Origin: JAAXQD01 sp963790095
GTDB taxonomy: Bacteria; Desulfobacterota; Desulfobacteria; Desulfobacterales; UBA11574
Reading direction: 5' to 3'
NCBI GenBank assembly: GCA_963790095.1
Contig: CAWBNO010000005.1
Coordinates: forward strand, 1-64,000
DNA length: 64,000 nt
The notes beneath the pieces are model-generated. The model made no database searches, was not told where the DNA came from, and was given only the letters and a program-made list of their open reading frames with translations. This document shows positions 9,041 through 16,943 of the stretch, one piece after another; within the stretch, counting starts at the first letter, position 1; each line of letters opens with the position of its first letter. Made by a program: the position numbers and the translations under genes.

Positions 9041-9414
9041 GATCAGCAATCCTCTAAATATGATAGCTCACCACCTAAATAGTATCCCGAAATGCCGTTA
9101 TTAACACCGGAGCAACTCTTTTATTTTTTTTAATTTTTTAAAGATATCCGGTTGAAAAGATGCACGCGCACCCGAGAATTATATTTAGGTGAACTAATCT
9201 AATTCAATCTCTTGCAAATATCGTGCAAGGTTGGGAATTCTTACTTTGATAAATTTAACAAATGGATAGATATCAGCCTGTTAGTTCAATTGTGTGAATT
9301 GTTTGAGAAGGGATTATGACAATGTTTGACAACAACCGTGCCATTTTTTGACAATTTTTTTAGTCTATTGAAGACATGCAAGAAAGAACCATTCAATATC
9401 GGATTTTGATTTAG
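9041..9414. other. AT-rich intergenic stretch
   Basis: About 370 bases between the divergent small membrane protein gene and the HD gene. It presumably holds the promoters of both; a sure site could not be picked. No gene is seen. Confidence 0.35.
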
Positions 9415-9894
9415 TTGAGAATCCTGACGTTAAAAGTAGGTATCATTCTTGCTAAAGCGGGTTGCTCCGATGAGGTTATTATAGCGGGCATTCTTCACGA
9501 CACCGTGGAGGATACCGACCTTACCTTGGACTACATCCGAGCTACATTTGGAAAAAAAGTTTTTGTGATCGTGAAGGGTGCATCGGAACCGGATAAATCA
9601 TTGCCTTGGGAGGAACGAAAGAGTCATACTCTGGATTTTCTGAAAGCGGCATCCCAAGAAGTCAAGTTTGTGGCACTTGCGGACAAACTCAACAATATAA
9701 GGGCCACTTCATCAGACTATGTGGAAATGGGCGACGCACTCTGGAAGAGATTCAAACGGGGTAAGGATGCTCAAAAATGGTATTATCAAGGTTTGGTTCA
9801 GGCCCTCTATGACGATTCTACTAATGAGGCATATCAAATCCTCCATAACCAGTTCGCTCAAGAGGTGAGAGAGGTTTTCGGTAACGAAACTTAA
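9415..9894 (+). CDS. HD-domain phosphohydrolase (RelA/SpoT hydrolase-like), N-terminally short
   Basis: A 159-residue protein starting at TTG or slightly downstream. It contains the HD signature AGILHDTVEDTDLTLDYIR and ALADKLNNIRATSSDY, as in the (p)ppGpp hydrolase half of RelA/SpoT and in stand-alone Mesh1-like proteins. The usual first 30 residues, with helix 1 and the first metal His (..YILHPVRV..), are missing; the frame begins at LKVGIILAKAG. The gene may therefore be truncated and inactive, or the missing exonic part lost by indel. No Shine-Dalgarno sequence precedes the TTG. It lies in the tRNA-Leu island. Confidence 0.6.
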   Translation: MRILTLKVGIILAKAGCSDEVIIAGILHDTVEDTDLTLDYIRATFGKKVFVIVKGASEPDKSLPWEERKSHTLDFLKAASQEVKFVALADKLNNIRATSSDYVEMGDALWKRFKRGKDAQKWYYQGLVQALYDDSTNEAYQILHNQFAQEVREVFGNET

Positions 9895-9967
9895 AGCAGG
9901 GGAACCTGAAGGGCCTGGACGGTGTCAAACCAAGTTTCGTTCAGGACACATTAGGCACGGGGAATTC

Positions 9968-10258
9968 CTAAACTTGTGACATCCAACTCTTGGCTGATTC
10001 AAGATCATTAAAGGGAAAGTGTTTAATAGAGGCCTTAACAAAGTGCTTTCCAAGTGATTCAGCCACATCAGCGATCTTGGAATCTGTGACCAAGGCCACT
10101 TTAGCGATTTTACGATGGTGGCTTTTCACAAATTTTATATGCTCAATCATCCCATTAAAATTCGACCATCCAGGGAACTTCTCGCTCACAATGATCAACC
10201 CTGATAGCCCCCCTTTTTTTTCAATATCAGGTCATCAACATTACACCCCAGAAATATT
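9968..10258 (-). pseudogene. SpoIIAA-like (STAS-type) protein, N-terminus broken
   Basis: The open part (76 codons from 10198) reads EKFPGWSNFNGMIEHIKFVK, KIAKVALVTDSKIADV and HFPFNDLESAKSWM, matching the SpoIIAA-like family found near membrane and stress genes. The N-terminal strand continues in frame as KKGGLSGLIIV, then switches frame within an A8G6 run (10206-10219) to give NVDDLILKKK before a stop. So the first third is missing and a homopolymer break is present. Function of the family is not well defined. Confidence 0.5.
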
Positions 10259-10663
10259 TAAAAATCTGTCAAAAAGTGGCACCGTAACTGCTAAATAATG
10301 TCAAAAATTTAAAAATGCAATTCGGCTACTTAATCTAACCATCTGAATCTATGGCACTTATAAGTTTTTCAGAAAGATTTGGCATGATTTCTGCTGTAAC
10401 AATGAACCAAGTTCGGAAAGCTCTTTGTAATCATTATGTATTAACGCAATTAAGTGCCACCCAACTTCAACACCTACAAAAACCTATCTGATGGCGAAAC
10501 GCTTTCAGAGATTATACTTAAAAAGGGAGTTTGAGGTGGCACTTAATCAACGGTTTCTCCGATTCGGGTGGATCTTATTATTTTTCGGTCATCAGCAGGG
10601 ATATACAAAATATGACGTGAATCGAAGTTTATATCACATGAAATTCAACCAAGGAGTCAAGCC
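10259..10663. other. Intergenic stretch, no supported gene
   Basis: About 400 AT-rich bases. A 46-codon plus-strand frame from ATG at 10351 (MALISFSERFGMISAV) has no ribosome binding site. Nothing else stands out. Confidence 0.3.
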
Positions 10664-10897
10664 ATGGATGATAATCAAAATCCAGTTTACACCAAAGGCG
10701 ATAAGAATGTTTTTTGCCCTTATTATCGAAGTTGTTTGGATCATGCTGTCAAACTTCAATGGGAATATTGGGCCTGTTTGGATTGTCAGCATACACAAAA
10801 GGAAGTGTTGGTTACAGACGTCTTGTTATTGCCAGTAGACGCTGATCCGTATTACTCGGTTCCAATGTCTTTTCATAAAAGGGCAGTAAATATCTAA
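10664..10897 (+). CDS. Small Cys-rich protein
   Basis: A 77-residue protein with AAGGAG 7 nt before the ATG. NVFCPYYRSCLDHAVK and YWACLDCQ supply two Cys pairs (CPYYRSC and CLDC) that probably bind one zinc ion. Similar short proteins of the form F/VCPYY..CLD.A....W.. are common in Desulfobacterales genomes, from memory. No enzymatic motif is present. It is followed by another small orphan gene on the same strand. A regulatory or structural zinc-ribbon role is inference only. Confidence 0.6.
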   Translation: MDDNQNPVYTKGDKNVFCPYYRSCLDHAVKLQWEYWACLDCQHTQKEVLVTDVLLLPVDADPYYSVPMSFHKRAVNI

Positions 10898-10962
10898 TTA
10901 TAGTAAAGAAGGTTATCACGCCGACTATTTAATGTCTAATGTTAGCCAGAAAAGAGAATTTT

Positions 10963-11259
10963 ATGAAAAGGTTCAAGATTAAACTCCATGGGAAAAATTT
11001 TTTCCTCAATCTTGACGGTGAACCCAGAAAGCTTGGCTTTTATGCCACGAGATTTGTAAAGGCAGAGAATCCAGAAGAGGCCGAAAAAATTGCCGTCATC
11101 CTAACTCACCAAAATCCTAATTTAAGGAAAACCTTACTAAATGAGAATGATGATCCCCCGAAAATTAATTTGGAAGGAATAAAGGAAATCAGCTTTCTAA
11201 AATTCTTTGCAAAAAAATCAACAACAGAGTTTACGTTTTATCCCGAAGATGAAGAATAG
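10963..11259 (+). CDS. Hypothetical protein
   Basis: A 98-residue protein from ATG at 10963 (an upstream start at 10939 is possible). It begins KRFKIKLHGKNFFLNLDGEP, followed by LGFYATRFVKAENPEEAEKI, then a lysine-rich and acidic C-terminus ending FYPEDEE. The strands and helix alternate as in a small alpha/beta fold. Family not recognised. It runs in the same direction as 10664-10897, 65 bases downstream, so the two may form one transcript. Confidence 0.55.
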   Translation: MKRFKIKLHGKNFFLNLDGEPRKLGFYATRFVKAENPEEAEKIAVILTHQNPNLRKTLLNENDDPPKINLEGIKEISFLKFFAKKSTTEFTFYPEDEE

Positions 11260-11263
11260 ATAG

Positions 11264-11473
11264 CTAAAAGCCGAAAATGGTTTTAGTGACGCTTATCAAT
11301 TCCAATCTCTTACTTTTCCAATTTTTACAAGTATCGTAAGGCGTTACAACGGAAAACACTTCATTAAGCTCGCAATAAGGGAATTTTTCAAGCGATACAG
11401 AATCATCGAGATCTTCTTTCGTGATGGAGCCAGGAGTGTAATACCAACAGTTTTTACATATCTTATCTTCCAT
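11264..11473 (-). CDS. Small Cys-containing protein
   Basis: A 69-residue frame: EDKICKNCWYYTPGS, later KFPYCELNE, then VVTPYDTCKNWKSK. Four Cys residues in a C-x2-C ... C ... C pattern with aromatic residues suggest a zinc or iron-sulfur binding micro-domain, like other short CxxCxYY.. proteins. It converges on the gene at 10963-11259. No family name can be given. Confidence 0.5.
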   Translation of the reverse strand: MEDKICKNCWYYTPGSITKEDLDDSVSLEKFPYCELNEVFSVVTPYDTCKNWKSKRLELISVTKTIFGF

Positions 11474-11725
11474 AATTCTTTATCGAAAACATTCATGGCA
11501 AATATCATGCAAAATCATCGAGTTGCCACCGACGGATAAAAATGTTAACGATTATCAAGTGGTTACATTCGGCGTGGGGTGGGGTCAGCTATCCTTATTG
11601 GTTGATAATTGACTGAAATTATGAGGCAAACTACCTAATTATTATGAAAATATTTACATGAACAAGATGAATCTGACATAATTTGAAAGAGGCGTGTGGG
11701 AAAGAATGTTGAAACTGGGAAGGAT

Positions 11726-12400
11726 CTATCCATTGTCGAATCGAGTTTCATTCAGGGCAGATAATGCTTTGGATATATTTCGGGATGCCTCATCCAGGTC
11801 CTCGGACCTCCTGATGCCTTCATACCCAAATTCAAGCTGAACAGATTCAACATCCGTCAATTTATAGTTATTTACTCTGAACCATTGGTTCATATATCGG
11901 GTGCTGTTCCCACCGTAGTTGCTCCCAACCCTGGCAACAAGAGCAATAATGGAATTGATTCCGAACATCCTTATTAAGTCATCAACAGTCTTTTTTTGGG
12001 CCGTCGGTCTATCCGGTTGACCGTATCCGATCAGGCATTGGACATCATCTTTGATGCCCATTTCAACCGTTTCCCTTTTGAGGTTATCGTCGTCTATTCC
12101 ATGAAACCAAATAACCAATGTCCGACCAGGGGCGTCCACGACCCTACGAATGGCCGGAATAAATGTTTCATGGGTTGATGCATCAGCGATATCGTTAAAG
12201 TCCTGATCAGTTCGCTTAAATACATCGTTAATGATCGCAGAGCATTTAAGCCGTTCAGCAATTCTAAAGGTCAATTGATCTGTGTTAATGTCGTCCCTTG
12301 GCTTTGTTGCTACGCCGTGGGGAGCAATCAATAATATTTTAGTATTGCCGGTAATTATTTTGATGCCATTTTCATCCCATGGGAATTCAGGTCTTACCAT
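11726..12400 (-). CDS. N-formylglutamate amidohydrolase-like protein
   Basis: A 224-residue protein with LLIAPHGVATKPRDDINTDQ, then RLKCSAIINDVFKRTDQDFN and VIWFHGIDDDN. The APHG / D..T / N..R/D order recalls N-formylglutamate amidohydrolase-type zinc hydrolases, but overall similarity is weak. ARVGSNYGGNSTRYMNQWF near the C-terminus resembles the family's ..GG.....H.N...VQLEF region (here VQLEFGYEGIRR). Substrate unknown. It is an orphan gene in the AT-rich island, without neighbours that would indicate a pathway. Confidence 0.5.
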   Translation of the reverse strand: MVRPEFPWDENGIKIITGNTKILLIAPHGVATKPRDDINTDQLTFRIAERLKCSAIINDVFKRTDQDFNDIADASTHETFIPAIRRVVDAPGRTLVIWFHGIDDDNLKRETVEMGIKDDVQCLIGYGQPDRPTAQKKTVDDLIRMFGINSIIALVARVGSNYGGNSTRYMNQWFRVNNYKLTDVESVQLEFGYEGIRRSEDLDEASRNISKALSALNETRFDNG

Positions 12401-12626
12401 TTTCCCTCCAACAATGAACCGTGCTTTAAAGGATCCAATAACCTAAATTTGGTAAGCATTCAAGGGTATAGGGGACAACTTCCCGTAGTACAGCGTGGTG
12501 CCAGGAGCAAGATGATTTTTGATGTCACGGATTTGGATGAATTTATGCTGGCCGATAAAGGCCCGCACAAAGGGCCAATAGATGAAAGACAAAGAGCAAA
12601 GAATGGACGTTTTAAATAAAATAATG

Positions 12627-12885
12627 ATGGGCCGTATTGGTGGGAGGTTACATTTACTCGCACAAGTTACCGACTTACGATCCAGGCTTTTAATGCAAAC
12701 GCAACAAAAACCCTGCCAGAATGACTGACAGGGGATAGCTCTTTGACAAATTGGCAATATTTTCTCATTTTATTCCTCCTTGTGATTGAAAAAATACAAG
12801 CACCGGAGCTTTGTTAAATATAATGCCAATTTAATTTAATTATAGTATATTATATTTAATATAATACCACAAAGTAGCATGTCAA
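12627..12885 (-). ncRNA. Promoter-leader unit with mini-gene and copy B of the GTGCGAG element
   Basis: Minus-strand TTGACA (12880-12885) and TATATT (12858-12863), 16 nt apart, with CCACAAAGTAG in the spacer. About 80 bases downstream comes a strong Shine-Dalgarno sequence and a 33-codon frame, with a terminator-like hairpin inside it (12711-12733, then TTTTTG), then copy B (GTGCGAGTAAATGTAACCTC) in an imperfect stem to 12627. The order leader, mini-gene and two possible stems resembles an attenuator, but no downstream gene follows closely. Confidence 0.4.
12667..12768 (-). CDS. 33-residue mini-gene / leader peptide candidate
   Basis: AAGGAGG stands 6 nt before the ATG, the best ribosome binding site in this gene-poor zone. 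The peptide starts MRKYCQFVKELSPVSHSG and ends LKAWIVSR. It has no run of one amino acid that would indicate classical attenuation. A terminator-like hairpin with a T run (12711-12733) lies inside the coding region. It could be a regulatory leader, a small basic peptide or a chance frame downstream of a real promoter. Confidence 0.35.
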   Translation of the reverse strand: MRKYCQFVKELSPVSHSGRVFVAFALKAWIVSR

Positions 12886-12961
12886 TAGGGCGTGCGCCTC
12901 ATTTTCGTAGGGAAAAACCCTAAACGTATAGTGAACAATCTACGGGATAGTGCTGAAAGGG

Positions 12962-13082
12962 AAGAAAGAAAGCCCCTGGAGGTTTGCGCATTCCCAGGGG
13001 CTTGTGGAAAAGATATTATGGAAAAATTTAGGTAACCCCACAATTTCAAACTGAAAAAATCATAATTATAGTAAGATGTCAA
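12962..13082 (-). ncRNA. Predicted small transcript with terminator
   Basis: A TTGACA (13077-13082) without a good -10, about 80 bases, then a 9-bp stem AGCCCCTGG/CCAGGGGCT (12971-13002) followed by TTTC. It belongs to the same series of evenly spaced minus-strand hairpins as 7002-7030 and 13143-13170. Confidence 0.3.
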
Positions 13083-13137
13083 AATTTATTAAGCCCAGGA
13101 TAGTTTGACGAAGTGAACACCGGCTTTATGGGCAATA

Positions 13138-13243
13138 AAAAACCCCTAGAGAAAGACAAACTCCAAGGGCCTGTGCAAGGGCTGTAGCTCCCCCATAATT
13201 TTTAATTTTCTTTGATTTTATCAGCGAACAGACAATAAATCAA
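13138..13243 (-). ncRNA. Predicted small transcript with terminator
   Basis: Minus-strand TTGATT (13238-13243) and TAAAAT (13215-13220) with 17-nt spacing, then about 70 bases to a hairpin (13143-13170) and TTTTTTATT. The pre-hairpin bases GGGGGAGCTACAGCCCTTGC align with those of the 6994-7135 unit, showing that the units are related by sequence and not only by structure. Confidence 0.4.
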
Positions 13244-13296
13244 GTGGAATTATTGACGATAAGTAAAATGAGGTCGGGTTTGTTCTGGACATGGCA

Positions 13297-13435
13297 TTAA
13301 AAAACCTGGGCCGCATTAACGGGAGGCTACATTTACTCGCACAAAATCAGGTTGCGGCCCAGGCTGTTAAAGCAATTTGTGTCCAAGAAGATTATCGAAG
13401 ACATCTTACTATATGACCACAAAGTGATATGTCAA
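13297..13435 (-). ncRNA. Predicted small RNA, copy C of the GTGCGAG element
   Basis: Minus-strand TTGACA (13430-13435) and TATAGT (13408-13413), 16 nt apart; the spacer holds CACTTTGTGG, as in unit B. About 40 bases on, a perfect 11-bp stem (13305-13315 with 13353-13363) and T6 close the unit. The large loop holds GTGCGAGTAAATGTAGCCTC. No reading frame with a ribosome site. This is the clearest member of the set. Confidence 0.5.
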
Positions 13436-13482
13436 GATGTTTTTAAAAGACCCCACGGGTTAGGTGATGAAAGGCAATAAAA

Positions 13483-13512
13483 AGCCCCTGGGGCTACATT
13501 TGCCCAGAGGCT
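13483..13512 (-). terminator. Terminator-like hairpin
   Basis: A 10-bp stem AGCCCCTGGG/CCCAGAGGCT (one wobble), loop GCTACATTTG, followed on the minus strand by TTTTTATT. Same series as the other hairpins; an upstream TATATAAT near 13610 could be its promoter. Confidence 0.45.
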
Positions 13513-13961
13513 TAAGAGGAGGTAGGTAGTTCAGAGGTTGAAGTTGTTACAAACCCTGATTGAAAAGACCTCCATTAATGCCGTTATTAGCTCGGTATTC
13601 ATTAAATTATATAATAAAAATATCCGACCGAGAACCAAGATGCACATGCATAAGAGAGGCCATTTTCTAACTACCGACAAAAATTAATGCAAAATTTATG
13701 CTAAATTAGACACTTGGGGCAAAATTCAATATGAATCTCAATAAAATTAACCAATTAGATGAATTGAAAAGTCATATTGACAACAGTCAATTATAACAAA
13801 CTATCTGAAATTATGAGGCAACCTACATAAAACTATGAAGTGTTTTTCACAATTTTAACCCCACGGGATAGGCGCGTAGGGCTGAAAAATTAGTTTATGA
13901 CAAGTTTTGTGACAAGTTGACTAAAAATGAAAATTAATACCTTCCTGAATCCCCAACAAAA
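13513..13961. other. AT-rich intergenic stretch, no gene
   Basis: About 450 bases between the hairpin series and the tRNA-Leu terminator. It contains no supported reading frame. Confidence 0.35.
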
Positions 13962-13995
13962 AAGGCTTTCAGCAGTATTGCCCGCCAAAAGCCTT
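13962..13995 (-). terminator. tRNA-Leu rho-independent terminator
   Basis: AAGGCTTT pairs with AAAGCCTT and is followed on the minus strand by T6. It lies 50 bases downstream of the tRNA 3' end. Confidence 0.6.
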
Positions 13996-14037
13996 GTGGT
14001 GGAAGTGTTAGGAGCCTTGGGAACTCCCAAGCACTTG

Positions 14038-14100
14038 ATTTCCTTGGTGCCGGAGGTCGGAATCGAACCGACACGGGGTTGCCCCCGCGGGATTTTGAGT
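14038..14100. repeat. Right attachment-site repeat (within tRNA-Leu)
   Basis: The 63-bp segment of the complete tRNA-Leu that is duplicated at 8084-8146 (61 of 63 bases identical). Confidence 0.75.
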
Positions 14101-14131
14101 CCCGTGCGTCTACCTATTTCACCACTCCGGC
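14045..14131 (-). tRNA. tRNA-Leu (anticodon CAA)
   Basis: An 87-nt gene including encoded CCA. Acceptor stem GCCGGAG/CTCCGGC, D arm with GGTAGACGC, anticodon arm CGGGA-CTCAAAA-TCCCG giving anticodon CAA (reads UUG), a long class II variable arm (GGGGGCAACCCCG type) and the T arm GTCGGTTCGATTCCGAC. All stems pair. It is the integration target of the left-hand island, whose presence keeps the gene intact by supplying an identical 3' end. Confidence 0.95.
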
Positions 14132-14214
14132 ACAAACCATCTTTTACCCAAGATTTATTCCGGTTGTCAATAAAATAGAATCGACCGGGTTTTTATCTTC
14201 ATCCAATGGGAAAG

Positions 14215-15552
14215 CTAAAGGCCGCTCTTTAGGAAAAATTTGGACGAACCCGAATTTCTCAGCAACGCTGCGTATATTTCTATGGGATGTTTGATCTGTA
14301 TTTTTTCGCCGGACTTGGACAGCATGTCCGAAAGTTGGAGCATACAGGCCGGACATCCGGTGGCAACCATCGAACATCCGGATGCTCGGACATGATCCAG
14401 TTTTACGTTCCCGATATTGGCCGACAGATCATAATACGCCAGATTAAAGCTTCCCCCCAGCCCGCAGCATCGGTCGGATTCGGGCATTTCTGTCAGCCGA
14501 TAGGCCGGATTGGCCTTGATGAGGGCTCTGGGTTCGGCAAATACGCCCAGGGATTTTTTGAGATGGCATGGATCATGGTAGGTCACCTCCACGGGATTGC
14601 TGGCATCGGCGGCTTCAGGGGTTCCCAGTCCCACCCTCGATACCATGAACTGATTGATATCAAGGGTTTTTTGAGCAATAGCCGCCACTCTGCTTTTAAC
14701 ATAACCGGAATTTTTATCCGCCATCATCGGCCATATCTCCTTTATCGTGGACGTACAGGTGGCACAGGCGGTTACCAGGTAATCAAATTTTTCGGCATCC
14801 AATATTTCTATATTATGGCGGACAAGGCGGTTAAAGGTCACCGTGTCTCCCGAGGAGATTGCCGGAATCCCGCAGCAACCCTGCCCTTTGGGCATAAAAA
14901 TTCCAACACCGTGATGATGGAGAACGTCGACAACATCCTGGGCGATATGGGGAAAACTTTTATCCAAAAGGCAACCCACGTAAAAAGCCACTTTAATCCC
15001 GGAAAGGCCTTTGGGGGTATTCAAAGATGGAATACAACGGTGAAAAGGGATCTTGGCCAGGGGGGTAAAATGCCGGTCCCCGATCAAAGGAGACACAAAC
15101 CGGGCACAGGAGGTTCCCATGAGTTCATGGGCCGGTTTTGTGAAAATTTTCTGAAATTTCGATCCCCACGCCGCCATCCGGTCAAATATTTTAGGGTGAG
15201 ACAACATCCCCCTTAAAATCAATTTTTTGGCCGGAGACAGCCCCATGAAACCGGTGAGAATCGCCCGGGCCTTAATGAAAATTTCCAGGGCCTTCACACC
15301 GCTGGGACAACTGGCGGCACATGATCCGCAAAGAAGACACCGATTTAGACGTTCGGCTACGCCTCTGGGATCCTTGAACATTTCCTCCAAAAGTCCATCG
15401 AGGAGCGCCAGCTTGCCCCGGGCGACGTCTCCTTCAAGGCCGGTTTCCGAAAACAGGGGGCAGACCGCCTGGCACATGCCGCACCGCATACAAATCCCCA
15501 GTTGATGTTCCAGTTCCCGCATGAGTTCTGCAAGTATTTTCATACCGGGCAT
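14215..15552 (-). CDS. (Fe-S)-binding oxidoreductase subunit, GlcF/LldE type
   Basis: A 445-residue protein with two [4Fe-4S] motifs near the N-terminus (CMRCGMCQAVCP and CLLCGSCAASCP) and two CCG domains later (GCLLDKSFP ... GQGCCGIP and the CHLKKSL ... DRCCGLGGSF block). This architecture is that of the iron-sulfur subunit of glycolate or D-lactate oxidase (GlcF), LldE and related HdrB/D-like proteins. It passes electrons from a flavin dehydrogenase to membrane carriers. The flavin partner is usually next door but is not in this window, and no gene lies within 600 bases upstream. Substrate is therefore unassigned. GGAG precedes the ATG; a second ATG three codons later is possible. Confidence 0.85.
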   Translation of the reverse strand: MPGMKILAELMRELEHQLGICMRCGMCQAVCPLFSETGLEGDVARGKLALLDGLLEEMFKDPRGVAERLNRCLLCGSCAASCPSGVKALEIFIKARAILTGFMGLSPAKKLILRGMLSHPKIFDRMAAWGSKFQKIFTKPAHELMGTSCARFVSPLIGDRHFTPLAKIPFHRCIPSLNTPKGLSGIKVAFYVGCLLDKSFPHIAQDVVDVLHHHGVGIFMPKGQGCCGIPAISSGDTVTFNRLVRHNIEILDAEKFDYLVTACATCTSTIKEIWPMMADKNSGYVKSRVAAIAQKTLDINQFMVSRVGLGTPEAADASNPVEVTYHDPCHLKKSLGVFAEPRALIKANPAYRLTEMPESDRCCGLGGSFNLAYYDLSANIGNVKLDHVRASGCSMVATGCPACMLQLSDMLSKSGEKIQIKHPIEIYAALLRNSGSSKFFLKSGL

Positions 15553-16238
15553 GGGGCATCTCCGGGGCCGGGCATTGTTTGGTTTTCAATGTTCATAGAT
15601 AATTCCTTAAAATTTTATAAAATATCCGCTTATTCCTCTATCGCGACACCCTTAAATGTCAACAATAAAAAGCTAAAAGTCACCCGGGAAATCCTTTGCA
15701 TAGGGTTTGTATCTTGGGAATAACCCCCACTGGTCGGGATATTCCCCTATTAAAATGAGCCTTTCATCCCATGGACATACTTTGATTAAAAATCGATAAT
15801 AAAAATCTTCATACACCTGTAGAATCGGGGATAGGAACCGGTTCTACAAAAAATGCAGACAGGTTTCACGGAACAAACTTCGCTTCAACCCCGCTTGGCA
15901 GGATCTTCCACAAGCTTACGGGGAAAACCCTTGTACCGTTGAATATCCAAGATTCAATCGGTCGAGGGGTACCGTTCAAAAGGGCGCGGGAGGCTGTATT
16001 TCTTGCCCTTGTCCGGGGGTGGTTCTTCAGATATGGAGGACCATCCTTTTGTCGTCTTGCCGTAGCGGTTTCTATGGCCGCTTTACAGATCCGCCATATC
16101 AGGCCATGTCGAGTCAACGCCCCCCGTAAAACGGGTGGCTTGAATTTTCGGCCAGGGGGCGACATCCTGTTTGCAAAATTTCCGCTCGTTTAGCGGTATA
16201 GATATGTCACACACAACATTAAACCCAAGGAGGAGAAC
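15553..16238. other. Long upstream region of dodecin gene
   Basis: About 690 bases without a supported gene. It holds a 47-base element at 15736-15782 that is repeated at 19200-19247. A 99-codon minus-strand frame (15866-16165) has an Arg/Pro-rich, non-protein-like composition and no start signal. Confidence 0.4.
15736..15782 (+). promoter_or_regulatory. Shared upstream element, copy 1
   Basis: GGGATATTCCCCTATTAAAA, then TGAGCCTTTC and ATGGACATAC. It matches 19200-19247 over about 47 bases (roughly three quarters identical by eye). The two copies bracket the dodecin and two-component genes and each precedes a small gene. It may be a regulator site or a promoter. Confidence 0.4.
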
Positions 16239-16451
16239 ATGAGCGAGAGCGTTTACAAGATCATCGAGCTGGTTGGAACAAGTGATGTTTCCTGGGAGAA
16301 AGCTGTTGAAAATGCGGTGATAAGAGCAAGCAGGACGCTGCGAGATTTGAGAGTCGCAGAAATATCAAAACTTGACGTGACCATCAAAGATGGAAAAGTC
16401 GAATCCTTTCGTGCCAGAGTGACGCTTTCTTTCAAATATAAAGATTCCTGA
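16239..16451 (+). CDS. Dodecin family flavin-binding protein
   Basis: A 70-residue protein with the dodecin sequence order: VYKIIELVGTSDVSWEKAVE, AVIRASRTLRDLRVAEI, and the final strand FRARVTLSFKYK. Dodecins form hollow dodecamers that bind pairs of flavins (FMN/FAD or riboflavin) and are thought to store or buffer free flavin. Length is typical. AAGGAGGAG lies 6 nt before the ATG. A strong terminator at 16612-16640 follows, so it is probably monocistronic. The flavin-stacking Trp of archaeal dodecins is present in the SDVSWEKAV segment. Confidence 0.9.
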   Translation: MSESVYKIIELVGTSDVSWEKAVENAVIRASRTLRDLRVAEISKLDVTIKDGKVESFRARVTLSFKYKDS

Positions 16452-16611
16452 TTTGACGGAACACAGGTCACAGAAAACGGTGGGGTTCCAACAGGGCCGT
16501 CATACTCCGGAGAAAAACGGTTGATGTCTTTTGGAGGGGTATAGAATAAAGAGATGTTCGGCAAGAAGCTGAGGATGATCCGAATAAAACCCGGCCGAAA
16601 GTTGACGGAAA

Positions 16612-16640
16612 AAGGGTGCTGATTCTTGCACCCTTTTTTT
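16612..16640 (+). terminator. Rho-independent terminator downstream of dodecin gene
   Basis: AAGGGTGC pairs with GCACCCTT, loop TGATTCTT, followed by a T run to 16640. Confidence 0.75.
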
Positions 16641-16692
16641 ATAAACCCATGAACACGCTTCCGGGGCCGGCATCCGAACGGTCACAGAGCAT

Positions 16693-16842
16693 ATGCATTT
16701 GAATCCTAATAGAGGGAGAACGCTCCACGGCGGCGCATATCTCTTTCCAACCGACTGAAACGCGTGCTAAAGTCCTTCAAACAGCCAGTCGGTTTCCAAG
16801 AGAAACACGCCGTCGCTTCGCTGAACCGAAATCAAATGCGTT
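16693..16842. repeat. MITE-like element, long copy
   Basis: About 150 bases with ends GCATTTGAATCC and ATCAAATGCGTT in inverted orientation. Both ends are shared with the shorter element at 38610-38678: GAACGCTCCACGGCGGCG here is the complement of CCGTCGTGGAGCGTTC there. An internal block holds a further inverted repeat (CCGACTG ... CAGTCGG). It lies directly upstream of the histidine kinase gene. Confidence 0.55.
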
Positions 16843-16943
16843 AATCCTGGGGGCGGACATGGAACAGGTTGCAACGGCGCTAAAAACATGGCAAACTTTG
16901 TTAAACAAAGGTTTTTTCATTAAAAAATCACCGGAGATTTTTT

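Larger units (their letters stand above)
8084..14100. mobile_element. Putative 6-kb integrated island in tRNA-Leu, integrase absent
   Basis: The segment is bounded by direct repeats of the tRNA-Leu 3' end; the complete tRNA is at the right edge and the leftover 3' end at the left. Content is AT-rich: PilZ-like protein, 42-residue membrane protein, truncated HTH, truncated HD protein, broken SpoIIAA-like protein, small Cys-rich proteins, an amidohydrolase-like protein and small transcript units. No integrase, excisionase or replication gene is seen, so it is an immobile remnant if it was mobile. Confidence 0.55.

Noticed and set aside
10276..10291. Sigma-54-like site TGGCAC-N5-CTGCT
   Set aside because: One mismatch in the -12 box and no gene start at a sensible distance on that strand.
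15866..16165. 99-codon minus-strand frame upstream of dodecin
   Set aside because: No ribosome site and Arg/Pro-rich composition; probably non-coding.
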